NCBI GenBank assembly: GCA_947177885.1 | Contig: CAMWWF010000056.1 | Location: 1-11,575, forward strand | Origin: an uncultured Lachnospiraceae bacterium | GTDB lineage: Bacteria > Bacillota_A > Clostridia > Lachnospirales > Lachnospiraceae | Direction: 5' to 3' | Length of the DNA: 11,575 bases | Shown: in pieces, positions 1 through 6,364 of the stretch | Position numbering within the stretch: position 1 is the stretch's first letter | How the letters are laid out: each line of letters opens with the position of its first letter | Notes under the pieces: model-generated | What the model was told of the DNA's origin: nothing | Seen by the model: only the letters and a program-made list of their open reading frames with translations | The model's database searches: none | Position numbers and translations under genes: made by a program

Positions 1-1208
1 TTCACTTTCCTGTCCTCATCCAGGATATGTGCATATACATCGGTGATCATATCAATCTGCGCATGGCCGGTATCCCCCTGTGTCGCCTTCAGATCACCAT
101 GGTTGAGCTTCAGCTTATAAGTCGTACTGGAGTGCCGCAGGGAATGGAACACTACATAAGGCAGTCCTGCCTTCTCCCGGAGCTTTGAGAATTCCTTTTC
201 CATAATGCGGTTTTCCACAGGCCTTCCGTTTGGAAGTGTCAAAACAAGATTATAGTCATAAAAATCCTGCCCCAGGTATTCTTTATACTGATCCTGAATC
301 TGCCGCCATTCCCTTAATATATAAGCGACGGTTTTTGGAATCCATACTTTTCTGATGCTAGATTCTGTTTTGGGCTTTTTCAGAACAAGATTGGTGTGGG
401 TGTTCGACATGACAGAAGGAAATATAAACATAATATCCTTGTCATCCAGCTGCTGTCTTGCTTCCCTTGATACACGGGCAAGCTCCTGTTCAATCCAAAG
501 ATGGGAATCATCATTCGCAATATCCTCGTCTGAAATATGTACTTTGTCCCATGTAAGCCCGCAGATTTCCCCATAACGCATGGAACAGGCAAACGCCAGA
601 TTCATTGCGACATAGAGTTTCATATCATCGCACTCATCCAGAGCCTTCCTTATCATATCTGCCGTCCAGATGTCACGTTTCTTGTAATTGGTCTTGGGCT
701 TGTTTGCATGGGGAAACGGATTTCTTGCGATAATCTCCCATTTTACCGCCTGCTCGAAAGCACATCTGAGTATCTTATGAATACTATGAATTGTGCCCGG
801 CGTAAGATATTCACTTTTTGGCTTCTTGTTCTTCTTTACCACAGGCTTTGTTTTCTGCAGCCGTACATAAAACTCATCCACAAACTTCGGGGTGACATCC
901 TGAACTGCCACATCACCAATCACCGGGTTAATATAGTTTGCAATCAGAGCACAGTTGGACTCGTATGTTGACAAAGCCCAGTGGGATGTGCCATAGATTT
1001 TAACAAAGTCCCGCAAAAACTCTTTTACGGTAAGTTCCTGTGGAGGGATAAAGGTGCCGTTGCCCTGCTGATTCTCAATCTCAGCCTTTCTGCGTTTTGC
1101 GTCAGCATGGTCCTGACAGGTTTCCCATTTCTGGTGCTTCACTCCTTTCTCATCTGTATAATAATACACTACCGAATATTTGCTTTTTCTCTTGATAATA
1201 GATGCCAT
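1..1208 (-). CDS. int: Tyrosine recombinase (Tn916-like integrase), C-terminus outside window
   Basis: This protein would cut and rejoin the ends of the mobile element during integration and excision. I translated the minus strand by hand from the ATG at 1208 and it stays open for 402 codons to the window edge. Residues about 1-60 look like the N-terminal arm-binding domain of Tn916-type integrases (KWET, RRKAEIE). Residues about 60-165 form the core-binding helical domain, and about 180 onward is the catalytic domain. All catalytic residues are visible: Arg211 in MRYGEICGL, His355 and Arg358 in HSLRH, His382 in DTGHA and the nucleophile Tyr392 in DVYAH, so it should be active. An AAGGAG at 1215-1220 lies 6 bases before the start. 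The excisionase gene ends 18 bases upstream, giving the usual xis-int order. In this family the attachment site normally lies beyond the integrase 3' end, which is outside the window. Confidence 0.95.
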   Translation of the reverse strand, partial: MASIIKRKSKYSVVYYYTDEKGVKHQKWETCQDHADAKRRKAEIENQQGNGTFIPPQELTVKEFLRDFVKIYGTSHWALSTYESNCALIANYINPVIGDVAVQDVTPKFVDEFYVRLQKTKPVVKKNKKPKSEYLTPGTIHSIHKILRCAFEQAVKWEIIARNPFPHANKPKTNYKKRDIWTADMIRKALDECDDMKLYVAMNLAFACSMRYGEICGLTWDKVHISDEDIANDDSHLWIEQELARVSREARQQLDDKDIMFIFPSVMSNTHTNLVLKKPKTESSIRKVWIPKTVAYILREWRQIQDQYKEYLGQDFYDYNLVLTLPNGRPVENRIMEKEFSKLREKAGLPYVVFHSLRHSSTTYKLKLNHGDLKATQGDTGHAQIDMITDVYAHILDEDRKV

Positions 1209-1226
1209 TCGTCTCTCCTTCTACCT

Positions 1227-1451
1227 TTATAACAGGTTGTTAAGCCAGTCATCAAAAGATGCTTTGGAGATTCTGATTGTCCGTCCGAGCCGGACCACTT
1301 TGAAATCCGGCTGCTTACAAAGCTCATATGCCTTGCTTTTGCTGATCTGCAGAATATCCGCAATCTCAAGAACGGAATAGGTTTTCTTATCTTTGATTTC
1401 CTGGCTGTAACAATTTCCTGTTTCAGGATTTTTTTGTCCATTGACTGCCAT
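1227..1451 (-). CDS. xis: Excisionase-family helix-turn-helix protein
   Basis: This is a 74-residue DNA-binding protein of the excisionase type (MerR-like HTH_17 fold), expected to bend element DNA and steer the integrase towards excision. Residues about 24-46 (TYSVLEIADILQISKSKAYE) form the helix-turn-helix. They are followed by the typical wing and end, VVRLGRTIRI and FDDWLNN. The reading frame extends upstream, but I chose the ATG at 1451 because AAAGGAG precedes it with a 5-base spacer (AAGGAG at 1457-1462) and because the extra upstream residues do not look conserved. It sits 18 bases upstream of the integrase on the same strand, so both are probably made from one transcript starting near 1505. 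Role by family and position is fairly secure. It could also act as a repressor. Confidence 0.88.
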   Translation of the reverse strand: MAVNGQKNPETGNCYSQEIKDKKTYSVLEIADILQISKSKAYELCKQPDFKVVRLGRTIRISKASFDDWLNNLL

Positions 1452-1511
1452 AAGGACTCCTTTCCATGTGCAGTCTGCCAAGAATCCAGCAAATATCTCT
1501 CTGTTAAGGGC

Positions 1512-1540
1512 ATTATACAGTAGAAAATGGTGCTGCACAA
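1512..1540 (-). promoter_or_regulatory. Predicted sigma-A promoter for xis-int
   Basis: On the minus strand TTGTGC (1540-1535) and a perfect TATAAT (1517-1512) are separated by 17 bases. The predicted start near 1505 would give a leader of about 55 bases before the excisionase ATG. The DNA just upstream (1541-1560) is very AT-rich, which could act as an UP element. Confidence 0.6.
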
Positions 1541-1664
1541 TATAAAAAATATAATAAAGTAACTGTTAAAAATGTCGGTAAATAGCTTACACATACCTTC
1601 CACCACCGTTTCCTGCGCCCTCCCCGGCCGCGTTGACTGGCTGCACTGTGTGCGATTTGATCTG

Positions 1665-1695
1665 GGCCGGGCATACCCTGTGCAGGAACCCGGCC
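1665..1695. repeat. Nested inverted repeat in the xis-leader gap
   Basis: GGCCGGG (1665-1671) and CCCGGCC (1689-1695) are perfect 7-base inverted repeats. Between them lies a smaller inverted repeat, CCTG (1677-1680) and CAGG (1683-1686). There is no T-run on either side, so it is not a standard terminator. A protein binding site or a cruciform is possible. The rest of 1541-1859 shows no gene with a ribosome site. A weaker inverted repeat GTTTTC/GAAAAC lies at 1732-1751. Confidence 0.5.
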
Positions 1696-1809
1696 ATCAG
1701 AACCCATATACATGATGGCGTATGCTCTTCAGTTTTCAAGGAGCGGAAAACCTCATCCGGATGCTCGGAGAAGGTTATATACAGAAATACCCGTCTGGCA
1801 GGAAAATAC

Positions 1810-1828
1810 TTGAAAATATTTTGAAAAA
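1810..1828. repeat. AT-rich tract with TTGAAAA direct repeats upstream of promoter
   Basis: TTGAAAA occurs at 1810-1816 and again at 1821-1827, one helical turn (11 bases) apart. They overlap the palindrome AAAATATTTT (1813-1822). The tract lies about 30-50 bases upstream of the forward -35 box, so it could be an UP element or a regulator site. No bound protein can be named. Confidence 0.4.
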
Positions 1829-1859
1829 GATAAAAAGTAATAGATATGGTATTATCAAG

Positions 1860-1889
1860 TTGACATGATACAAGATATTGTGCTAAGAT
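1860..1889 (+). promoter_or_regulatory. Predicted strong sigma-A promoter, forward direction
   Basis: A consensus TTGACA (1860-1865) is followed after 18 bases by TAAGAT (1884-1889), with a TG extension one base before the -10 (TGC then TAAGAT). Transcription would start near 1896. The first convincing start codon is at 2321, so this promoter drives either a leader of about 425 bases or a separate small RNA. Confidence 0.65.
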
Positions 1890-1895
1890 AAATCC

Positions 1896-2216
1896 GTAAT
1901 TGATTTTTATGCGAGACCTGTTATGGGGAATGGGGAGAGGCAGGACATACCCGATATGTCTGCCGGCTTTTCGTAAACCGCAGGTTCCGGTGTTGCCCTG
2001 TGAGGCAGAAACCGGGATGCATACGCTGTTTATGATTGTATTTTGTGTCAGGAGCTGTCCGGGCATCAGGAAGAACAGAGGATTTTTCCGATGCGGCATG
2101 GCAGTCTTTTGGCACTTTTTTGTTCTTCGGCACAGATGCCGGAGACAGGATGTTGATTTGTGGGAGAGCCACACGCAGTAAGGAATGGAAGCTTGTATGG
2201 GACCATTCCTTTTTTT
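1896..2216 (+). ncRNA. Candidate structured leader or small RNA with five hairpins and a terminator
   Basis: Starting just after a strong promoter, this stretch has no credible gene but folds into consecutive hairpins. They are: 1939-1949 with 1955-1964 (10 pairs, one bulged G); 1987-1991 with 2011-2015 enclosing 1994-1997 with 2004-2007; 2063-2072 with 2086-2094 (9 pairs, one bulged A); 2126-2132 with 2137-2143 (7 pairs including one G-U, CAGA loop); and 2159-2163 with 2169-2173 (GAGAG loop). It ends in an intrinsic terminator (2180-2216). The layout fits a riboswitch-like or attenuator leader of the operon, or a free RNA of about 320 bases. I do not recognise any named RNA family. Pairings were found by eye without energy calculation or comparative support. 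Confidence 0.45.
2180..2216 (+). terminator. Intrinsic terminator or attenuator before the operon
   Basis: AAGGAATGG (2180-2188) pairs perfectly with CCATTCCTT (2203-2211), with a 14-base loop, and the 3' arm runs into seven Ts (2210-2216). It lies between the promoter at 1860-1889 and the first gene at 2321. No clear second promoter is visible in 2217-2320, so expression of the operon would need read-through. Confidence 0.75.
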
Positions 2217-2306
2217 GTGCCGTAAACATACCAGAAATGCCCGGATGGGCTTTGCCCGCATAAGCGGCTGGATAAAAAAATCATCCGTGAAACGGAGAAA
2301 AAAGAA

Positions 2307-2312
2307 AGGTGG
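2307..2312 (+). promoter_or_regulatory. Ribosome binding site setting the 2321 start
   Basis: AGGTGG lies 8 bases before the ATG at 2321. An in-frame GTG at 2309 overlaps this site, so it cannot be the start that the site serves. Confidence 0.65.
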
Positions 2313-2320
2313 AAAGAAAC

Positions 2321-3472
2321 ATGAGTGGAACAAAGGTCTTTGAAGACAGCTATTGCGGCGTCTTCACAAAGCAGGATGAATTTCTGAAGTGTCTTGAGAG
2401 CATCGGGAGGAATTCCTTCTGGGAACGGAAGAAATCCAAAAACCTGCGTCTGGTGCCCATCACTGATGACAGCAGGGTAGCAGAGGAACTTCGGGAGAAG
2501 TATGCCGAGGAAGGACTGGATGAGGGAATCATCACAGACACCATCCTGAATACAGGGCTTCTCCTGAAAGTAAGGAACCAGTATTATCCGGTGAGGTGCT
2601 GTGCGATCAAAAGCATCCTTGACCGGGCCGGCATTTCCGGGGCCGGGCTTCGCAGGGTGGAAAAAAACGTCTATGCGCGTATCCTGAACGACTGCCTGAA
2701 GGTGGCGAAGGGAGAAGCGCTCCTGCGCATTTCAGAAGGAAAGGTGAGCGCCGTACTGGGCGGAGACTGCCATGACTATGCAGTGCTGAACATGGAGCAG
2801 ATCTTCATGCATTCCGTGGAATATTTTAACGCGGAATTTAAGGGTTGCACATGGCTGGGAGGATTTTATGAGCATGATATGGCATCTGCCTTATGGGAGC
2901 TGTCCGGGGAGGATAACCTTCTGGAGGCGTACCAGGAGGAACTGCGCCTGCATGGGAAGGAACCGGAGGAAATGAAGCCCGCAGTACGGATCACGACCTC
3001 GGATACCGGATCAGGCGGGGCGAACATCTATCCCATGCTCATCTCCGGAAACGGGAACACAACCATCAACCTGGGGAGCCCGCTGCGGCTCGGTCACAGG
3101 AACGGAACGCGCATCAGCGACTTTGACGAACAGCTGAAGATGCTTTATGGAAAGTACCAGCTGGCGGCTGGGAATCTGGTAAAGCTGCTTTCGACGGAAA
3201 TCTCCAATCCGGTCAACTGTATGAAAGGCGTTATGGACAGACTGGGGATTGCAAGGAAATACGAGGCGGAGGCTGTAGAGCTGTTCAGGGCTCAGTACGG
3301 GGAAGATCCCTGCACGGCCCATGAGATTTATTTCGGCATCTCCGAGGTGTTGTACATGCTGGCCTGTGAAGGAGAGGAAGGAAGCAGGATTGCCAGGATG
3401 GAGGAGAACATTGCAAGAGCGCTGTCAATTAACTGGGCGGATTATGACGTTCCAGGTGGTTACAAATGGTAA
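2321..3472 (+). CDS. Hypothetical element protein, first gene of the operon (possibly DUF932-like)
   Basis: This is a 383-residue soluble protein whose function I cannot assign. No signal peptide or membrane segment is visible. The C-terminal half holds the recognisable pieces: ITTSDTGSGGANIYPML, a LGSPLRLGHRNG segment, then NPVNCMKGVMDRLGI, PCTAHEIYFGISEVLYML and a final INWADYDVPGGYKW. This pattern reminds me of DUF932-type plasmid and phage proteins, but that link is from memory and weak. It is the first gene after the structured leader and is GC-rich (34 of 60 bases in 2641-2700). Its stop sits inside ATGGTAA, the overlap form also seen at 4416. Position at the head of a recombination module suggests a DNA-related role, which is inference. 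Confidence 0.8.
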   Translation: MSGTKVFEDSYCGVFTKQDEFLKCLESIGRNSFWERKKSKNLRLVPITDDSRVAEELREKYAEEGLDEGIITDTILNTGLLLKVRNQYYPVRCCAIKSILDRAGISGAGLRRVEKNVYARILNDCLKVAKGEALLRISEGKVSAVLGGDCHDYAVLNMEQIFMHSVEYFNAEFKGCTWLGGFYEHDMASALWELSGEDNLLEAYQEELRLHGKEPEEMKPAVRITTSDTGSGGANIYPMLISGNGNTTINLGSPLRLGHRNGTRISDFDEQLKMLYGKYQLAAGNLVKLLSTEISNPVNCMKGVMDRLGIARKYEAEAVELFRAQYGEDPCTAHEIYFGISEVLYMLACEGEEGSRIARMEENIARALSINWADYDVPGGYKW

Positions 3473-3473
3473 A
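3466..3473 (+). repeat. ATGGTAAA direct repeat bounding the DUF5688 gene (second copy at 4416-4423)
   Basis: The same 8 bases occur at 3466-3473 and 4416-4423, on either side of an AT-rich gene. At the first copy they contain the stop of the 2321 gene. At the second they contain the stop of the DUF5688 gene and the start of the next gene. Removing one repeat plus the gene would join the 2321 gene to the 4416 gene with the same ATGGTAA overlap. Confidence 0.55.
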
Positions 3474-3477
3474 GAGA

Positions 3478-3483
3478 AGGAGG
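3478..3483 (+). promoter_or_regulatory. Ribosome binding site setting the 3490 start
   Basis: A perfect AGGAGG lies 6 bases before the ATG at 3490. The upstream in-frame ATG at 3466 would add eight mostly basic residues encoded by this very site, so 3490 is preferred. Confidence 0.8.
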
Positions 3484-3489
3484 AGAAAA

Positions 3490-4422
3490 ATGGAAACTTT
3501 AAGGAATGAGGTCATAAAGGCGTTGGAGAGAAAACTTGGGGAAAAGTATCAGATAATCCCGCAGGATAAGAGAAAAAATAACGGAATTATTCAACATGGC
3601 ATCTGTATCCACAAGGAGAATGAGCGTTTAAGCCCGCTTATGTATCTGGATGAATATGGTCAATCCTATGCTGTAGGCGAAGTGAATGCGGAGAATATTG
3701 CAGATATTTTACTGAAAGCATACCATCAGGAAGAGGTTCCCCAGGATGTTGTAACATGTCTGCAAGATTTTGGTACAGTTAAGGAAAGAATACGGGTAAG
3801 AGTAACAAATTATGATGCAAATTTAGAAATGTTGGAAAATAGTCCACACAGGAAATTTCTTGACCTTGCCATCACATATTATCTGGAAATGACCATAGCT
3901 GAGCAAAGTGCATCCGTTATCATCACAAATGAGCTGATGGAAAGATGGGGCATTACAGAAGATGATTTATACAGGCTTGGAATGAAAAAGCTGCTTGCAG
4001 AGGGTGCCTGTTGTATTACTGAAATATTCAGGCTGATTAGGCAGGTTGTGCAGAAAGAACAAGATAGAATGACAGAAGCGGTCATTGCTGAATTTGGGAA
4101 GGGTAGGAACATGCCGGAACTGTATGTGGCATCCAACCAGAAACGCTCCTTTGGAGCAAACTGTTTGCTGAATGTATCTCTTCTGCAGGAATTTGCAGAG
4201 AACAAGGAATGTAATTTGATCATATATCCCAGCAGTGTCCACGAAATCCTCCTTTTACCAATTAAGGATGAAAATGAGAATCATTTAGATACAAGAGATA
4301 TACGGGAAATCAACTATCTCAACGTGTCAAAAGATGAATGGCTTTCTAACAGCATCTACTATTATGACAGAGATAAAAAGGAAGTATTCATTTATGAGGA
4401 AGGAGAACCGCTTTCATGGTAA
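3490..4422 (+). CDS. DUF5688 family protein
   Basis: This is a 310-residue protein that I recognise as DUF5688, a family of unknown function common in Lachnospiraceae genomes and elements. The N-terminus shows the family pattern: a helical start, KNNGI at about 29-33, and SPLMYLDEYGQSY at about 48-60. The C-terminal part contains NLIIYPSSVHEILLLPI, followed by a strand-rich end. No catalytic motif, signal peptide or membrane segment is visible. Base composition differs sharply from its neighbours: 21 of 60 bases are G or C in 3541-3600 and 17 of 60 in 3781-3840, against 34 of 60 in 2641-2700 and 37 of 60 in 4561-4620. With the flanking ATGGTAAA repeats this suggests separate acquisition. The stop overlaps the start of the next gene. 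Confidence 0.88.
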   Translation: METLRNEVIKALERKLGEKYQIIPQDKRKNNGIIQHGICIHKENERLSPLMYLDEYGQSYAVGEVNAENIADILLKAYHQEEVPQDVVTCLQDFGTVKERIRVRVTNYDANLEMLENSPHRKFLDLAITYYLEMTIAEQSASVIITNELMERWGITEDDLYRLGMKKLLAEGACCITEIFRLIRQVVQKEQDRMTEAVIAEFGKGRNMPELYVASNQKRSFGANCLLNVSLLQEFAENKECNLIIYPSSVHEILLLPIKDENENHLDTRDIREINYLNVSKDEWLSNSIYYYDRDKKEVFIYEEGEPLSW

Positions 4423-4841
4423 AAGATTCAGTGGAAATTACAGGAGAGGTTATCCAGGATGAGGAAGCTAGGGTTCCGGTGCGCTATTATCATCTGGAGC
4501 GGGGTAAGTTTGACTGCGTGCAGAGCTGTCAGGGAGACCTGATCGTCATCTGCAATGCACTGGCAGACTATGCGGGGCTCCTGTCCGAATACCTGGAGGA
4601 GGAAGGCGGGCAGATGGATGCCTGCGGACGGATCCAGTATGAGCTGCATATCGAACGCTGTCTGAAGATCCAGAAGCTCATATCGGAGCAGATCGGGTAT
4701 GACCGGGAAGCAGCGATTGAAAAATGCAGGAAGAAAAACCACAGGAAAGACGAGGATGTGGGAGAGGATGCCGTGGTCCTGGCAGCCAGGCGGAAGCGCA
4801 GCGCTGCTAAGAAAGCGGCACAGGAACAGAATAACAGTTAA
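4416..4841 (+). CDS. Small hypothetical protein with basic C-terminal tail
   Basis: This is a 141-residue protein I do not recognise. The body (about 20-95) reads as a helical domain (QGDLIVICNALADYAGLLSE, then IQYELHIERCLKIQKLISEQ). The end is strongly charged, with a Lys/Arg/Ala-rich tail (AARRKRSAAKKAA) that could bind nucleic acid. The ATG at 4416 overlaps the DUF5688 stop (ATGGTAA). AAGGAG at 4400-4405 lies 10 bases before it, a slightly long spacer, so translational coupling is likely. It is GC-rich like the 2321 gene, which supports these two being the original neighbours. An intrinsic terminator follows 17 bases after the stop. Confidence 0.78.
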   Translation: MVKDSVEITGEVIQDEEARVPVRYYHLERGKFDCVQSCQGDLIVICNALADYAGLLSEYLEEEGGQMDACGRIQYELHIERCLKIQKLISEQIGYDREAAIEKCRKKNHRKDEDVGEDAVVLAARRKRSAAKKAAQEQNNS

Positions 4842-4858
4842 ATACAGCAGGCAGGATG

Positions 4859-4884
4859 GAGAAGGGCATGACCTTCTCTTTTTT
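4859..4884 (+). terminator. Intrinsic terminator inside the operon
   Basis: GAGAAGG (4859-4865) pairs with CCTTCTC (4872-4878) over a 6-base loop, followed by six Ts (4879-4884). A wider pair, GGCAG (4850-4854) with CTGCC (4885-4889), encloses it. It lies in the 63-base gap between the 4416 gene and the exonuclease gene, so it may reduce downstream expression or be overridden by antitermination. Confidence 0.7.
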
Positions 4885-4904
4885 CTGCCGGGAAAGGAGC
4901 ATTT

Positions 4905-5945
4905 ATGGGTTTGAACTTAAATTATGAGGCGGCGGTACTGGTAGATACGGAAAATTTAAGCCGGGAGGACTGGCTTTCCTGGCGCCGCAGAGGAATCGGC
5001 GGGAGCGATGCTGCCGCAGTCATGGGAATGTCGCCCTTTTGTACGAAGCGTGACCTGTACTATGACAAACGGGGTATCCAGCCGGTCATGGATGAGGAAG
5101 AGGACAACTGGGTAGCAAAGGAAGTCGGCCACCGTCTGGAGGAGCTGGTAGCAGAAATATTTTCCCGGAAGACCGGATTCAGGGTCTATGCTGTCCGGAA
5201 GATGTTCCAGCATCCGCTGCATCCGTTCATGCTGGCGGATGTGGATTATTTCATTGAGTTTGCGGACGGGACTACAGGCATCCTGGAATGTAAGACCACC
5301 AATTACAACTGCCAGAATAAATGGAGCAATGATTCGGTCCCGGCTAATTATGAGTATCAGGGGCGGCACTATATGGCAGTCATGAACCTGGATAAAGTAT
5401 ATTTTGCCTGTCTGTACGGGAACAACGAATCCGAGTTTATCATCCGCTGCGTGGAGCGTGACCTGGATATCGAGGAGGATCTGATCGCAGAAGAAGAATT
5501 CTTCTGGCAGGAGAACGTGGAAAAAGGCGTGGAGCCTCCTTATACGGAGAAACCGGACCTAGTGCTGGAAAGCATCCGCAGGCACTGCGGCCCCGCTGAA
5601 AAGGATGCGGATCAGGTAAAGCTTGACAGGAAGCATATCCTCAGCCTGGAAAGGTATCTTCAGCTGAAGGAGGAAAAGGCACAGCATGAAGGGGAGGCCA
5701 AAAAGCTGGATGGTCTGATGAAGGAGGCCTTTGCGGGGATCGTGGAGGATATGGGGGTAAGTTGTTCCGGCGTCTTAAAGGACGGTCCGGTAGAGTATCT
5801 TGTTTCCTATAACCCGGCTTACCGCACCGGCATAGACAAAAAGGGACTGGAGCGCTTAAAAGTACAGTACCCGGATGTCTATGATGACTATGTAAATACG
5901 ACGGAGAGCAGGCGCTTTTCCGTAAAGAAGAAAGGAGCAGCATGA
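4905..5945 (+). CDS. YqaJ-type phage recombinase exonuclease (lambda exonuclease fold)
   Basis: This 346-residue protein belongs to the YqaJ family, PD-(D/E)XK nucleases that resect double-stranded DNA so that a partner protein can anneal the single strands. The visible motifs are the family start RRRGIGGSDAAAVMG (about 28-41), Glu79/Glu80 in GHRLEELVAEIF, Asp114 in LADVDYF, the E-x-K pair Glu128 and Lys130 in LECKTT, and Gln152 in YEYQGRHYMAV. All catalytic positions are therefore present. Residues about 245-275 form a charged helical region, likely coiled coil. AAAGGAG at 4893-4899 precedes the ATG by 5 bases. The last codons overlap the next gene by ATGA. A matching annealing protein is expected nearby, and the truncated gene at 9521 is one candidate. 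Confidence 0.93.
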   Translation: MGLNLNYEAAVLVDTENLSREDWLSWRRRGIGGSDAAAVMGMSPFCTKRDLYYDKRGIQPVMDEEEDNWVAKEVGHRLEELVAEIFSRKTGFRVYAVRKMFQHPLHPFMLADVDYFIEFADGTTGILECKTTNYNCQNKWSNDSVPANYEYQGRHYMAVMNLDKVYFACLYGNNESEFIIRCVERDLDIEEDLIAEEEFFWQENVEKGVEPPYTEKPDLVLESIRRHCGPAEKDADQVKLDRKHILSLERYLQLKEEKAQHEGEAKKLDGLMKEAFAGIVEDMGVSCSGVLKDGPVEYLVSYNPAYRTGIDKKGLERLKVQYPDVYDDYVNTTESRRFSVKKKGAA

Positions 5946-6364
5946 TAAAGAAAAATGAACTGGTTTATATCTGTTCCCCGCTGTCTGCGCCCACTGAGCA
6001 GCAGATAAGGGAGAACATGAAGAAAGCATCCGAATATACGGAGCTTGTGGTCCGGCAGTTCCATTGCCGGGCCATTGCGCCCCACAGCTTCCTTCCGGCA
6101 TATCTGGATGACCGGATCCCGAAAGAAAGGGAGATCTGCCTTGCATTCGGCATATCCGTGCTGAAGCTGTGCCAGGCGGTGATCGTCTGCGGGAACCGCA
6201 TCAGCAGCGGGATGGAAGGAGAGATAAGGACGGCACGGGATTGCAGTATCCCAGTATACAGTCTCTGGGAACGCCCGGACGGGATTGCCCTGGTAAGGAC
6301 AGAGGAAAGGAGGAGGACAGATGAGATGCAGATTTGTGAGGAAAATATTCTGCAACAAAGATAA
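5942..6364 (+). CDS. Nucleoside 2-deoxyribosyltransferase-like protein (DUF4406/DUF7768 type)
   Basis: This 140-residue protein has the fold pattern of the deoxyribosyltransferase-like families carried by phages and mobile elements. It shows an N-terminal strand VYICSPLSAP (8-17), ENMKKASEY (24-32), AIAPHSFLPAYLDD (44-57), an acidic KEREICLAFG (61-70), and the typical ISSGMEGEI (87-95), whose Glu fits the usual active-site region. A role in nucleotide metabolism or signalling is inferred from the fold only, and no substrate can be given. The start ATG overlaps the exonuclease stop (ATGA), and its last 44 bases overlap the start of the helicase gene in another frame, so the three are probably translated together. 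The C-terminal 25 residues are polar and look unstructured. Confidence 0.8.
   Translation: MIKKNELVYICSPLSAPTEQQIRENMKKASEYTELVVRQFHCRAIAPHSFLPAYLDDRIPKEREICLAFGISVLKLCQAVIVCGNRISSGMEGEIRTARDCSIPVYSLWERPDGIALVRTEERRRTDEMQICEENILQQR

Noticed and set aside
1715..1813. Short forward frame of 32 codons starting MAYALQFSRSG
   Set aside because: No Shine-Dalgarno sequence lies before it and no family is recognised. It ends in the AT-rich promoter-upstream tract.
1900..2181. Forward frame (93 codons from a TTG, or from the ATG at 1909) inside the structured leader
   Set aside because: No ribosome site precedes it, and its Cys, Arg, Phe and Trp content is unlike a real protein. A leader peptide cannot be fully excluded.
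1587..2333. Long open frame on the minus strand (248 codons) through the control region
   Set aside because: It has no ribosome site, an odd composition rich in Phe, Cys, His and Arg, no domain pattern, and it runs antisense to the promoter, hairpins and terminator.
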